A stretch of 64,000 nucleotides of DNA from an uncultured Blautia sp. GTDB lineage: Bacteria > Bacillota > Clostridia > Lachnospirales > Lachnospiraceae. Made by a program: the position numbers and the translations under genes. The notes under the pieces were generated by a model, which was not told where the DNA came from, searched no databases, and was given only the letters and a program-made list of their open reading frames with translations. The stretch is taken from assembly GCA_900540785.1 (NCBI GenBank), contig UQHF01000011.1:1-64000 (forward strand), in the 5' to 3' direction. Below, piece by piece: positions 17,925-27,405 of this stretch (its first letter is position 1; each line of letters opens with the position of its first letter).

Positions 17925-19454
17925 ATGGGTGAAGTCATTGTCTCCATGCAGCACATTACAAAGGAGTTTCCAGGTGTAAAGGCGCTGGACGATGTAAAGT
18001 TTGAGCTTCGTTCGGGAGAGGTTATGGCGCTTCTGGGAGAGAATGGTGCAGGAAAATCCACACTGATGAAAATTTTAAGCGGTGTGTATTCCCTTGAAGA
18101 GGGAAGTATGGAGATTTTCGGAAAAAAATATACCTCTCTTACACCAAACACAGCAAGAGAGGCTGGAGTAGCCATTATCCATCAGGAATTAAATATGTGC
18201 AAAGACTTAACAGTAGCACAGAATATGTATCTGGGGCGTGAGATGAGAAAAGGATTTGCATTGAATAACAGCCAGATGGAAAAAGAGGCAAAGAAGTATC
18301 TTGATGAACTGGGTGTGGATATTGACCCAACGGAGGTTGTTGGAGATCTTCCTGTTTCCAGACAGCAGATGATAGAAATTGCGAAAGTTCTTTCTATTCA
18401 TGCAAAAATCCTGATCATGGACGAGCCGACCTCAGCGCTTACGTCAAGGGAAATCGAAGAACTGTTTCAGATTATCCATAATCTGAAAGAACAGGGGTGT
18501 GGAATTGTTTATATTTCTCACAGGCTGGAAGAACTTTCTCATATTGCAGACAGAGTTACCATTATGAGGGATGGTCATTACATAACAGATGGAAATTTCT
18601 CTGATTTTACTATGGATGAAATCATTGCGAATATGGTAGGCCGTGAGATTAAAGAAAAATTTCCGCGTGTGAAATGCAAAAAGGGAAAGAAAGTTTTTGA
18701 GGTAAAAAACTTAAATGCAGGATGTCTTGTGCGTGATATTAATTTTTCTCTTTACGAAGGTGAAATTGTAGGTTTTGCAGGTCTTATGGGAGCAGGACGT
18801 ACCGAGACAACGCGGGCGATTTTCGGAGTAGACCCGAAAGAATCCGGAGAAATTTATCTGGACGGAAAAGAAATTAAAATCAAAAATCCTATGGATGCTA
18901 TACAGGCAGGCGTTGTGCTTGCGCCGGAAGACAGAAAAAAAGACGGTCTCTGTACAAAACTCAGTATCCGGCAGAATATCGCTCTTCCCAATCTTGATAT
19001 TATATGCGGGAAAGGTGGGGTAATCCACAAAAAAACAGAGGACGAACTCTGTGAGCGGGCAGTGGAAAACCTTACCATAAAAACACCGAATCTGGAGGTG
19101 GATGCAGCTACATTATCAGGAGGAAACCAGCAGAAGGTAGTAGTAGGAAAGTGGCTGGCAAGAAATTCAAGAGTTGTGATTTTTGATGAACCGACAAGAG
19201 GAATTGACGTAGGTGCGAAGGTAGAGATTTACCAGCTTATGAACCAGTTAAAACAGCAGGGTATTGCGGTTATGTTCGTGTCTTCTGAAATGCCCGAGGT
19301 TATGGGAATTGCAGACAGGATCATCGTAATGTGTGACGGCAGGATCACAGGAGAAGTGATGGCAGAAGAGACAACACAGAACGATATATTAAAGTATGCA
19401 ACAGCTTTTGAAAATAAAATGGGTGGAAAAAGCCAGAACAGCGAGGAGGAATAA
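17925..19454 (+). CDS. Sugar ABC transporter ATP-binding protein, two NBDs (system C)
   Basis: A 509-residue RbsA/MglA-family ATPase. Domain 1 has Walker A GENGAGKST and Walker B LIMDEPTSA. Domain 2 has GLMGAGRTE, signature LSGGNQQKV and Walker B VIFDEPTRGIDVG. It opens an operon in the order ATPase, permease, binding protein, unlike systems A and B. A weak GGGG ribosome site precedes the ATG. The permease starts 2 bases after its stop. Confidence 0.92.
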   Translation: MGEVIVSMQHITKEFPGVKALDDVKFELRSGEVMALLGENGAGKSTLMKILSGVYSLEEGSMEIFGKKYTSLTPNTAREAGVAIIHQELNMCKDLTVAQNMYLGREMRKGFALNNSQMEKEAKKYLDELGVDIDPTEVVGDLPVSRQQMIEIAKVLSIHAKILIMDEPTSALTSREIEELFQIIHNLKEQGCGIVYISHRLEELSHIADRVTIMRDGHYITDGNFSDFTMDEIIANMVGREIKEKFPRVKCKKGKKVFEVKNLNAGCLVRDINFSLYEGEIVGFAGLMGAGRTETTRAIFGVDPKESGEIYLDGKEIKIKNPMDAIQAGVVLAPEDRKKDGLCTKLSIRQNIALPNLDIICGKGGVIHKKTEDELCERAVENLTIKTPNLEVDAATLSGGNQQKVVVGKWLARNSRVVIFDEPTRGIDVGAKVEIYQLMNQLKQQGIAVMFVSSEMPEVMGIADRIIVMCDGRITGEVMAEETTQNDILKYATAFENKMGGKSQNSEEE

Positions 19455-19456
19455 GT

Positions 19457-20482
19457 ATGGACCGTAAGAAAAGCGGCTTTTCAAAAATAATGGGAGCAAA
19501 AGGAGCCGGTTCTGTTGTCACAGCTTTTGTAGGACTTGTTGTGATCTACATTGCCTTTGGTCTTTTGAATCCAAAGGTGTTTACTCCCCTTAATATTCAG
19601 AATCTGCTTCGTTCCATGTCAAAATATCTCTTGATCGGTATCGGACAGAGTTTTGTTATGATCACAGGAAATATTGATCTGTCCATTGGTTCGGTAGTAG
19701 GAATGAGCGCCATGATTTCCGCAACTCTTATGACAAGAGGCGTAAATCCTGTAGTGGCAGTTTTAATTACGATTCTCTGTGGTCTTGTAGTAGGTCTTGT
19801 AAATGGAACGCTTGTTGGAAAATTCAAGCTTCCGCCTTTTATTGCAACACTTGGAACTATGTTTATTGCAAGAGGTATTGCCTACATTGTAAATAATAAT
19901 AGAAACACAGATAACATCGCATCTGGAATCGGAAAAGAAGCGGGAGATACTTTCCAGAATATTTTCTATTATGGAAAGACAGCAGGGATCTTCAATACCT
20001 TCTGGATCGCGCTTCTTATCTTTATCGTATTCTTCTTTGTACTGTCAAAGACAAGATCAGGAAGACATATTTACGCGATCGGTTCCAATGTGGACGCAGC
20101 AAGGCTGTCTGGTGTGGACGTAGTAAAAACAACAACAAAAGCTTATCTTGTAAGCGCATTCTGTTCTGTAGTCGTAGGATTTATCCTCTGTGCACAGGCA
20201 GGAATGGGAAATATGGACGCAGGAAATATGTACGAAATGTACGGCGTTGCAGCCGGAGTTATCGGCGGTGTTTCTCCTCTTGGAGGTTCCGGTATCTTAC
20301 TTGGAACATTTGCAGGCGCAGGTGTATGGCAGACACTGGAAAACGGACTGAATCTCATTCATGCACAGGTAGGCTTCCAGCGCATCATCATTGGAATTAT
20401 CGTTGTAGCAGCCGTTCTCATTGATGTTGTTATCCGCAACGGAAACGGAAACTTTAAGAGAAAAAACAGAAAAAATAAATAA
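19457..20482 (+). CDS. Sugar ABC transporter permease (RbsC family, system C)
   Basis: 341 residues with multiple transmembrane segments, the family hallmark GQSFVMITGNIDLSIGSV, the cytoplasmic segment GSNVDAARLSGVDV and GGVSPLGGSG. The C-terminus is basic (NFKRKNRKNK). GAGGAGGA precedes the ATG. It forms the channel of system C with the flanking ATPase and binding protein. Confidence 0.93.
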   Translation: MDRKKSGFSKIMGAKGAGSVVTAFVGLVVIYIAFGLLNPKVFTPLNIQNLLRSMSKYLLIGIGQSFVMITGNIDLSIGSVVGMSAMISATLMTRGVNPVVAVLITILCGLVVGLVNGTLVGKFKLPPFIATLGTMFIARGIAYIVNNNRNTDNIASGIGKEAGDTFQNIFYYGKTAGIFNTFWIALLIFIVFFFVLSKTRSGRHIYAIGSNVDAARLSGVDVVKTTTKAYLVSAFCSVVVGFILCAQAGMGNMDAGNMYEMYGVAAGVIGGVSPLGGSGILLGTFAGAGVWQTLENGLNLIHAQVGFQRIIIGIIVVAAVLIDVVIRNGNGNFKRKNRKNK

Positions 20483-20551
20483 AGAAAATCAGACGTAAAT
20501 TTAAGAATCTGTAAAGCAAAAGCTTTATAAAATAAAAGGAGGTTTTTATCT

Positions 20552-21529
20552 ATGAAGAAAAAAATTTTAGCTGCATTATGTTGTGCATCAATGGTGGGCT
20601 GTCTGTGGTCAGTACCGGTTCTGGCAGAGGAAGCGACAGAGGACGCTGCAACTGAGGAAACAACAGAAGAAACAGTGACAGCAGACGGAGATTATAAGAT
20701 TGCGCTTATTACAATGGACTCTGTAGATCAGCACTGGGTATCCTTAAAAGAAGCTGCTGAAAAAGAAGCGGAAGCAGATAAGGTAACACTGGACTTTATG
20801 GCTCCTGATGTAAAAGACGATGCAAAACAGATTGAGTGCATTAACAATGCAGTTGCAGGCGGATATGATGCGATCATGGTCGCTGCAAACAGTGAAGATG
20901 CTGTTTCCGGTGCATTGCAGGAAGCGCTTGATGCAGGAATTAAAATTGTATATGTAGACTCTCCGGCAAATGTAGAAGCAGAATCAACCTTTTCCACAGA
21001 CAATAAGGCAGCAGGAAAAATTGCAGGAGAAGAGATGGTAAAAGCTCTCGAAGAAAAAGGCATTAAAGAGGGAAGTATCGGTATTGTAAATATCAATACT
21101 TCAACAAACTCTACAATTATGAGAGAAGAAGGATTCCGTGAGGCTCTTGAAGGGACAGATTATGAAATCCTGGAGACTCAGTATTGTGAAGGCGATGCAG
21201 CAAAAGCGCAGACAATCGCAGAGAACTATATCACAGAAGGCGTAGTAGGTATTTTCGGAGCGAATGAAGGAGCATCTACAGGTACAGGAAATGCCATTAA
21301 AGCTTCAGGAAGCGATGAGATCGTAGGTGTTGGATTTGATAAATCTGATACATTAAAAGGTCTGATCACAGATGGATTCTTACAGTGCACAATGGCACAG
21401 AACCCGGATGTTATGGGTAAACTTGGTGTTCAGGCATGTATCAAAGCTCTCAATGGGGAAGATTTGGGCGGAGAAGTACAGGATACAGGTGTTACTGTTC
21501 TTAATGCAGAAAATGTTGCAGATTTCTAA
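20552..21529 (+). CDS. Sugar ABC transporter substrate-binding protein (system C)
   Basis: A type 1 periplasmic binding protein of 325 residues. The signal region has several cysteines; MVGC near residue 17 is a poor but possible lipobox, otherwise cleavage would follow VLA (about 25). An acidic Glu/Thr-rich linker (about 26-47) leads to the core, with IALITMDSVDQHW, YDAIMVAANS, IKIVYVDSPA and GIFGANEGASTGTG. AAGGAGG lies upstream. It completes system C. The neighbouring lyxose isomerase suggests a pentose or hexose ligand such as D-lyxose or D-mannose, which is inference. Confidence 0.87.
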   Translation: MKKKILAALCCASMVGCLWSVPVLAEEATEDAATEETTEETVTADGDYKIALITMDSVDQHWVSLKEAAEKEAEADKVTLDFMAPDVKDDAKQIECINNAVAGGYDAIMVAANSEDAVSGALQEALDAGIKIVYVDSPANVEAESTFSTDNKAAGKIAGEEMVKALEEKGIKEGSIGIVNINTSTNSTIMREEGFREALEGTDYEILETQYCEGDAAKAQTIAENYITEGVVGIFGANEGASTGTGNAIKASGSDEIVGVGFDKSDTLKGLITDGFLQCTMAQNPDVMGKLGVQACIKALNGEDLGGEVQDTGVTVLNAENVADF

Positions 21530-21548
21530 AGAAAAACTGTAGAAAAAC

Positions 21549-21576
21549 AGGCCGTCAGCATACAGTTGGCGGCTTG
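21549..21576 (+). other. Intercistronic stem-loop after system C binding protein
   Basis: AGGCCGTCA and TTGGCGGCTT can pair around an eight-base loop. The T-run is weak, so it is either a leaky terminator or an mRNA-stabilising hairpin at the 3' side of the binding-protein gene. Confidence 0.5.
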
Positions 21577-21594
21577 TTGTGACAGGAGGTATAT

Positions 21595-22284
21595 ATGAAA
21601 CGATCAGAAATAAACAAGGCTTTAAAAGAACTGGAAGACATGATTAAAAAGTATCAGTATTTTCTGCCGAAATTCGCAGATTTTACACCGGAAGAGTGGC
21701 AGACAAAAGGTCATGCATTCGACGAAATCCGTGATAATATGCTTGGCTGGGATATAACAGATTATGGGCAGGGTGATTTTGATAAGGTAGGGTTCTCTCT
21801 GTTTACTATTCGAAATGGAAATGTTAAAATGGCAGATAAGTATGCAAAACCTTACGCCGAGAAATTCCTGTATCTGAAAGAGGGACAGTATGCATTAAAC
21901 CATTTTCACTGGTTCAAGATGGAGGATATTATAAACAGGGGCGGAGGCAATATTTTGATCCGTGTGTACAACTCTCTTCCTGACGAATCCATAGACAGAG
22001 AAGGGGACGTAACCATTCATGTAGATGGTGAGACGAAGGTGGTTCCGGCAGGAACACAGGTAAGACTGGAACCGGGAATGAGTCTTACGATCACACAGAG
22101 AATGTATCACGATTTTGAGGTTGAACCGGGTACAGGAGCTGTACTGATAGGAGAAGTCAGTCAGTGCAATGATGATAATACAGATAACCGGTTTAATCCT
22201 CCGGCAGGCAGATTTCCTGAGATAGAGGAAGACGAGCCGCCGTATCGTTTATTATGTAATGAGTATCCGGCAGCAGTGGAATGA
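21595..22284 (+). CDS. D-lyxose ketol-isomerase (cupin-fold sugar isomerase)
   Basis: 229 residues, D-lyxose isomerase family. It should interconvert D-lyxose and D-xylulose and often D-mannose and D-fructose, using a metal (usually Mn) in a cupin pocket. Visible family features are GWDITDYGQGDFDKVG, YAEKFLYLKEGQ, HFHWFKMEDIINRGGG, the GTQVRLEPGMSLTI strand and YHDFEVEPGTG. The HxH...E metal-site pattern is present. AGGAGG precedes the ATG. It sits between the system C binding protein and its regulator, so it probably acts on the imported sugar. Confidence 0.88.
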   Translation: MKRSEINKALKELEDMIKKYQYFLPKFADFTPEEWQTKGHAFDEIRDNMLGWDITDYGQGDFDKVGFSLFTIRNGNVKMADKYAKPYAEKFLYLKEGQYALNHFHWFKMEDIINRGGGNILIRVYNSLPDESIDREGDVTIHVDGETKVVPAGTQVRLEPGMSLTITQRMYHDFEVEPGTGAVLIGEVSQCNDDNTDNRFNPPAGRFPEIEEDEPPYRLLCNEYPAAVE

Positions 22285-22303
22285 CAGAAAAGTGAACCGT
22301 CTG

Positions 22304-22326
22304 ATGCCGGAAGTATATTCCGGCAT
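22304..22326 (+). terminator. Terminator-like hairpin before the system C regulatory genes
   Basis: ATGCCGGAA pairs perfectly with TTCCGGCAT over a short loop; the following TATTCTTT is a weak T-tract. Partial termination before the regulator/kinase/enzyme genes is plausible. Confidence 0.6.
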
Positions 22327-22352
22327 TATTCTTTGCCAGAAAGAGGAAAATT

Positions 22353-23936
22353 ATGATTAAACTGGTAGTGGCAGACGATGAGGAAAGAGTATGCAGGCTG
22401 ATCGTAGCTTTGGGAAACTGGGAGAAACTTGGAATCCAGGTAGTAGGAACTGCAGAAAATGGGTTTGAAGCTCTTGACATAATACGAAGGGAAAAAGTGG
22501 ATATTTTAATCACAGATATTCGTATGCCCGGGTATAACGGGCTAGAGCTTATCGAAAAGGTGAAAGAGATTTCACCTGAGATTAAGATTATGATCATCAG
22601 CGGCTATGCAACTTTTGAATACGCACAGACGGCAATTAAAAAAGGAGTAAATGATTATCTTTTAAAGCCTATTAACAGAGAAGCTTTAAATGAAGCTCTG
22701 GAAAAAATGGTGTCAGAAATAGAGAGTGAAAGAAGGATTCACTCTGCTTTTTCCAATATCCAGAAGGAGAGAAAAGAGGAAGCAGATAAAATCCGAAATA
22801 TGCTGGTTCTGGATCTTTTGAGGAATACGGAGCTTACTGTATCAGAAGAAATCCTGAAAGAAAAATATTACTTTAAAGCAGAGCCGGGCTGTTTTCTGGC
22901 ACTGGCTGCAAAACGAGATATAGCTCCGGGAGAAGAAACTTCTGTAAGCCGGATCTGGGAAAAAATGACGGAGATTTTGAAGCATGAGCTTTCCAGATAC
23001 TGCTGCGATTGTATTTTTACCCCAGTCGGAGAATATCTGTATGGCATTTTAAATTATGCTTCCAGAAATCAGGAAAGTGTGAGAAAAGCGGTGCGGAGTG
23101 GTTTGAATCAGATGCTTGCAAGAAACGATTTTCTGGGAAAATCGCAGCTTGTGATCGGACTTGGAAACATGGTTTCAGAAGCCTCAAGGCTTTCGGATAC
23201 ATTTGCAGAAGCGCGTCGTGCAGCATCAGAACGATTCCTGGAAGGAAGGGGGAAAGTTCTGGAAATAGACGGAAGTTCGCAGGTCCTCTTTGAGAAAAAA
23301 CTGACAGATAAATTTGCAAGAGGTCTTGGGAATGCACTGGAAACTTTAAATGTGGAAGAAATAGAAAACACAGTAAAGTACATACAAAAAGAAGCCCTGA
23401 CAGCTTCCGGGGTACACGGCTGGGAGATAGAGGAGCTTGTATGGCAGTGTGGAAATATTTTCATTTTGAGAATGGATTTTCCAGATAAGAAAGATCAGCA
23501 GAGAAATTTTCTTGCAGGCTGCGGAAGATGTATGACAGTAGAAGAGCTGTTTCAGTATTTATGCGGTTTTATGTTGGAAAAAATCGAAAAAATTATTTCT
23601 ATGCGTGAGGAAGATACCGTACGTCCTGTACGTCTTGCAAAACAGTATATTCATAATCACTATCAGGATCAAATTACCCTTGAGGAGGTAAGCGAGCATG
23701 TAGGGCTTACAACTGCATATTTCAGTGTACTTTTTAAAAAAGAAACAGAAATCGGTTTTGCGAAATATCTGATGAATGAGAGGATTGAAGGGGCAAAAGA
23801 CCTTCTGCGGGAAACAAATATGTCCGTAGGAGATATTTGCAGAAAAGTAGGTTATAACGATTTGAAGCATTTTACCAGGCTGTTTGAAAAAAATGTGGGA
23901 GTAAAGCCGGGGGTTTACAGAAAGCTGTATGGGTGA
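22353..23936 (+). CDS. AraC-type two-component response regulator (YesN family, system C)
   Basis: 527 residues. The receiver domain (about 1-120) has DDEE, phospho-Asp in ILITDIRMPGYNG and Lys in YLLKPI. A variable middle region is followed by a C-terminal AraC domain (LEEVSEHVGLTTAYFSVLFKKE, then VGYNDLKHFTRLFEKNVGVKPG). It is co-encoded with the kinase at 23929, overlapping it by eight bases. It probably controls system C transport and the sugar enzymes downstream. Confidence 0.92.
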   Translation: MIKLVVADDEERVCRLIVALGNWEKLGIQVVGTAENGFEALDIIRREKVDILITDIRMPGYNGLELIEKVKEISPEIKIMIISGYATFEYAQTAIKKGVNDYLLKPINREALNEALEKMVSEIESERRIHSAFSNIQKERKEEADKIRNMLVLDLLRNTELTVSEEILKEKYYFKAEPGCFLALAAKRDIAPGEETSVSRIWEKMTEILKHELSRYCCDCIFTPVGEYLYGILNYASRNQESVRKAVRSGLNQMLARNDFLGKSQLVIGLGNMVSEASRLSDTFAEARRAASERFLEGRGKVLEIDGSSQVLFEKKLTDKFARGLGNALETLNVEEIENTVKYIQKEALTASGVHGWEIEELVWQCGNIFILRMDFPDKKDQQRNFLAGCGRCMTVEELFQYLCGFMLEKIEKIISMREEDTVRPVRLAKQYIHNHYQDQITLEEVSEHVGLTTAYFSVLFKKETEIGFAKYLMNERIEGAKDLLRETNMSVGDICRKVGYNDLKHFTRLFEKNVGVKPGVYRKLYG

Positions 23937-24966
23937 TGGTATGAAACAGAAGCGAGGAAAATGGAGATACCTGGAAAAAAGAATACAGATTCTTTTCGGG
24001 ATCATATTTTCTGTCTTTTTTCTATTTGCTTTTCTTCCTCATAGAATGCAGAAAATGTTTGTGATTCCGTTATTTGCAGGAGTATTTCTGTGCGTACATT
24101 TTTGGATTATACGTCCTTACAGAATGCTTTCTTCTCAGGTACAGAGATTTTCAGACGGGTACATTTCACTGGGAGATTTAAACGATATGGATGTGGCAAT
24201 CTCTCCTGAAGTGGAGAGAATGGTAAGACACATTCATAAGCTTGTGGAATCCACAAGAACGCTTGACCTTTCAAAGAGACAGGCACAGTACAGAGCGCTT
24301 CAGAACCAGATAAATCCCCATTTTCTTTATAATACTCTGGAAGGAATACGAAGTGAGGCGCTGATAGCAGGGCTTGATAATCTTGCAGACATGACAGAGG
24401 CTCTTGCCATATTTTTTCGTTATACCATAAGTAAGGTAGAAAACCTGGTAACTGTGGAAGAGGAACTGGAAAACTGTGCTACTTATTTTAAAATTCAGCA
24501 GTATCGTTTTGGAAAAAGGATACATCTGGAAATTCAGAAAGATGAGGAGGACTGGGAGGAAATTCTTCACTGCATGATTCCGAAACTGACACTTCAGCCA
24601 ATTCTTGAAAACAGCATTATCCACGGAATCGAGCTTAAAATGGACGAGGGAACTGTAAAGATTTCTATCTGCAGAACGCAGTCCCGGCTGATCATTAAAG
24701 TTTCTGATGATGGGGTGGGAATGAACCGGGAGACTTTAAATAAGCTGAACGCAAAGCTGGGTTCGAAAGAGGAAGAAGTGAAAAATTATTCGTCACAGCC
24801 GGAAACAGGAGGCGTAGCTCTTGTGAATGTAAATAACCGTATCCATCTTATTTTCGGAGAGGAATATGGAATGCATGTGTTTTCTGCGGAAAATATGGGA
24901 ACAAGCGTTGAGCTTACCATACCGGTCATTATGAATGAAGGGGAACTGAAAAAGGAGCAGAGATGA
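23929..24966 (+). CDS. YesM-type histidine kinase lacking an extracellular sensor domain
   Basis: 345 residues. Two closely spaced transmembrane helices (about 23-40 and 46-62) leave only a few residues outside the membrane. The His_kinase domain (QINPHFLYNTLEG) and HATPase_c (QPILENSIIHG, DDGVGM, GVALVNVNNR) are intact. Without a sensor domain, the signal must come through a partner protein. Candidates are the permease, the binding protein or the degenerate ABC protein whose start overlaps this stop by four bases. An alternative start at 23941 is possible. Confidence 0.87.
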   Translation: MGDGMKQKRGKWRYLEKRIQILFGIIFSVFFLFAFLPHRMQKMFVIPLFAGVFLCVHFWIIRPYRMLSSQVQRFSDGYISLGDLNDMDVAISPEVERMVRHIHKLVESTRTLDLSKRQAQYRALQNQINPHFLYNTLEGIRSEALIAGLDNLADMTEALAIFFRYTISKVENLVTVEEELENCATYFKIQQYRFGKRIHLEIQKDEEDWEEILHCMIPKLTLQPILENSIIHGIELKMDEGTVKISICRTQSRLIIKVSDDGVGMNRETLNKLNAKLGSKEEEVKNYSSQPETGGVALVNVNNRIHLIFGEEYGMHVFSAENMGTSVELTIPVIMNEGELKKEQR

Positions 24967-26441
24967 AACAGGAGATTCTGCGTCTGGAGGGCGTGACTTA
25001 CAAAAAAGAAAATCATATGATTTTCCGTAATCTTACTCTGAATATTTTTGCAGGGGAAGTGATGGGACTTTTGCCGTCCAGCGCATACGGGCTTGATGAG
25101 CTTCTGGAAATCATCACAGAAAATCCCGCTCTTTATTACGGATATATGTACTATCAGGAACACTGCGTCAATTCATGGAAAGAGCCATCTCACTTGAAAA
25201 ATAGAATTTGTGTCATTGACAGTGAAACTTCTCTTGTAAATGGTCTGAATGTTGTGACAAATGTATTTGCCCTTCGGGCAGGTTTTCGCCAGGAAATTAT
25301 AAATGAACATATGCTTGCAAAACAGCTTCAGCCTTTTCTGGAAGAAATTCATGTATCTATCCACCCTTATATTCTGGTGGAAAATTTAACTCCTTATGAG
25401 AGAGTAATCGTGGAACTGCTCCGTGCAGTAGTGGCGGGATACCGCCTGATCATCATGCGGGAGATCAGTACCGTGATCAGTGAAAATGAAATGGAAGAGC
25501 TTTATAAAATTATTCGATATTACGCAAAAAAAGGCTTTTCTTTTTTTTATATCAGTTTTCATTTTGAGGAGATTCAGCAGGTATGTACAAGAGCGGCATT
25601 GATGACGGAGGGTACGATTGAACTTATCATGGAAGAAAAGGAAATACGGGAAGGTCTGAACTCCATGTATTATCAGGATTATTATAACCATGTAAGTTAC
25701 AGAATGCGCCATCGGGTAAGAGGTTCTCAGATTGAAGTTTTGAAGGTAAAACCTCTGTGTGGGGACTATCTGGAAGAATTCAGTTTTTCCGTATATCAGG
25801 GGGAATGTCTTGTCATTCAATGTCTTGAGACAAAGCTTTATAAAGAAATACGGGAAAGTATGGAAGGAGAACAGTGGTATAAAAGCAGGCAGATTTTATT
25901 CTTAAAGGAAGAACCTGCGAAAACAATGCTGTTTGAAGACCTGAGCGTAAAAGATAATCTCTGTCTTGCACTGGACGGAAAAATGCCGAGTATCTGGCTT
26001 CGAAAAAAGGTGCAGAAAACTGTTCGGGAAGAATACAGAAGAACTTTTGGGGAAGACATTTTTTATAAGGGGGTAAAGGATTTAACAGATACCCAGAAGA
26101 TTAATCTGGTTTATATGAGAATCCTTCTGGAAAAACCAAAAGTTGTTTTTATGCTTCAACCATTTAAAAATGCAGATATTTCACACAGACTGCAGATATG
26201 GGAGCTGCAGGCAAAACTTTTGGAAAAAGGCATTGCTATTGTGATTCTTGCCATGAATATGTCGGATTCTCTGGCAATCGCAGACAGACTGATTCGAATT
26301 GGAAGAGTCAATGGGAAACTTGTAGGAAAAGAATACACGCAGGAGCAGTTTGCAAAGCTGCCTGTGTATCTTCCGTGGGTGGAGCTTCTTGATGAGATGA
26401 AAGAAGGGAGAAAAAGTGATGGAGGTAATAGCAGGAATTGA
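24963..26441 (+). CDS. Degenerate tandem ABC protein (RbsA-like pseudo-ATPase) in sensor operon
   Basis: 492 residues with the two-domain layout and length of RbsA-type sugar ATPases, but both ATP sites are destroyed. In domain 1 the Walker A position reads LLPSSAYGLDE, the signature reads LTPYERVIVE and the Walker B reads LIIMREIST. In domain 2 the corresponding segments read QCLETKLYKE, LTDTQKINLV and VFMLQPFKNA. The frame is uninterrupted over 1.5 kb and in-register overlaps exist at both ends (kinase and ROK gene), so it is a maintained gene, not a decaying one. A likely role is a non-hydrolytic adaptor linking the system C permease to the domain-poor kinase (inference). Confidence 0.8.
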   Translation: MKQEILRLEGVTYKKENHMIFRNLTLNIFAGEVMGLLPSSAYGLDELLEIITENPALYYGYMYYQEHCVNSWKEPSHLKNRICVIDSETSLVNGLNVVTNVFALRAGFRQEIINEHMLAKQLQPFLEEIHVSIHPYILVENLTPYERVIVELLRAVVAGYRLIIMREISTVISENEMEELYKIIRYYAKKGFSFFYISFHFEEIQQVCTRAALMTEGTIELIMEEKEIREGLNSMYYQDYYNHVSYRMRHRVRGSQIEVLKVKPLCGDYLEEFSFSVYQGECLVIQCLETKLYKEIRESMEGEQWYKSRQILFLKEEPAKTMLFEDLSVKDNLCLALDGKMPSIWLRKKVQKTVREEYRRTFGEDIFYKGVKDLTDTQKINLVYMRILLEKPKVVFMLQPFKNADISHRLQIWELQAKLLEKGIAIVILAMNMSDSLAIADRLIRIGRVNGKLVGKEYTQEQFAKLPVYLPWVELLDEMKEGRKSDGGNSRN

Positions 26442-27402
26442 TATTGGCGGGACAAAATGTGCCGTATCTTTTATAAAAACAGAGGGAGATCAAGTGGTTT
26501 TCCTGTACAAAGAAAAGAGAGCCACAGAGAGGGAGCAGCCGAAAAAGATGGTCGATTCTTTTGTGGAAGAAATAAAAGAACAGTTAGAAAAACATGAGGG
26601 CTGGAAGTTGTCGGCTATCGGGATTTCCTGTGGAGGACCGCTTGATGAAGAAAATGGACTGATTTTAAGTCCGCCTAACCTTCCAAAATGGGACAGGGTG
26701 GATTTATTTACTCCTCTGAAAGCAGCATTTGGAAATATTCCGGTCATGCTTCAGAATGATGCAAATGCCTGCGCTTTGGCAGAATGGCAGCTTGGGGCAG
26801 GAAAAGGCTGTAAAAACATGGTTTTTCTTACTTTTGGCACAGGACTTGGTGCAGGGCTTATTTTAAATGGAGAACTGTACAGCGGTACAAATGGAATGGC
26901 AGGGGAGGTCGGGCATATACGCCTGGAAGAAGACGGTCCGGTGGGATATGGAAAAGAAGGATCCTTTGAAGGATTTTGCAGCGGAGGCGGAATCGCCGGG
27001 CTCGGAAGAATTTATGCAGAGAGAGCTCTCAAGAAAGGAGAGGTTCCTGTATTTTGTAAAAACAGAGAAAGCCTGGACAGGATTACAGCAAGAGAAATAG
27101 GAGAGGCAGCGGAAAGAGGAGATGCCCTCAGTCTGGAAATTTTTCATAAGGTGGCACAGGAGCTTGGAAAAGGTTTAAGTATTCTTGTAGATATATTAAA
27201 TCCGGAAAAAATCATTATAGGAAGTATTTACCTGAGACAAAGGGCACTTCTGGAGACTGGAATGATGGAGGTGCTTCAAAAAGAAGCGCTGCGTCAGGCA
27301 AGAGAGGCGGTTCAGATTCTTCCGGCTGGCCTGGGAGAACGACTTGGGGATTATGCCGCCGTATCGGTAGGACTTCGCGCATTGGAAAAAGACAGGAGAT
27401 AG
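26419..27402 (+). CDS. ROK-family sugar kinase
   Basis: 327 residues from the ATG at 26419; a GTG three bases earlier is also possible. The phosphate-1 loop GIDIGGTKCAV, the catalytic region LQNDANACALAEW (Asp) and LTFGTGLGAG are intact. The ROK zinc motif CxCGxxGCxE is replaced by a YGKEGSFEGFCSGGG segment, so the structural zinc is probably absent. ROK kinases phosphorylate hexoses such as glucose, fructose, mannose or allose, usually at C6. It overlaps the degenerate ABC gene by 23 bases and is followed 3 bases later by the SIS gene. The substrate is uncertain. Confidence 0.87.
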   Translation: MEVIAGIDIGGTKCAVSFIKTEGDQVVFLYKEKRATEREQPKKMVDSFVEEIKEQLEKHEGWKLSAIGISCGGPLDEENGLILSPPNLPKWDRVDLFTPLKAAFGNIPVMLQNDANACALAEWQLGAGKGCKNMVFLTFGTGLGAGLILNGELYSGTNGMAGEVGHIRLEEDGPVGYGKEGSFEGFCSGGGIAGLGRIYAERALKKGEVPVFCKNRESLDRITAREIGEAAERGDALSLEIFHKVAQELGKGLSILVDILNPEKIIIGSIYLRQRALLETGMMEVLQKEALRQAREAVQILPAGLGERLGDYAAVSVGLRALEKDRR

Positions 27403-27405
27403 GAA

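Noticed and set aside
24963..26441. Calling the degenerate ABC gene a pseudogene
   Set aside because: There are no stops or frameshifts over 1.5 kb, and both ends overlap neighbouring genes in a translationally coupled way.
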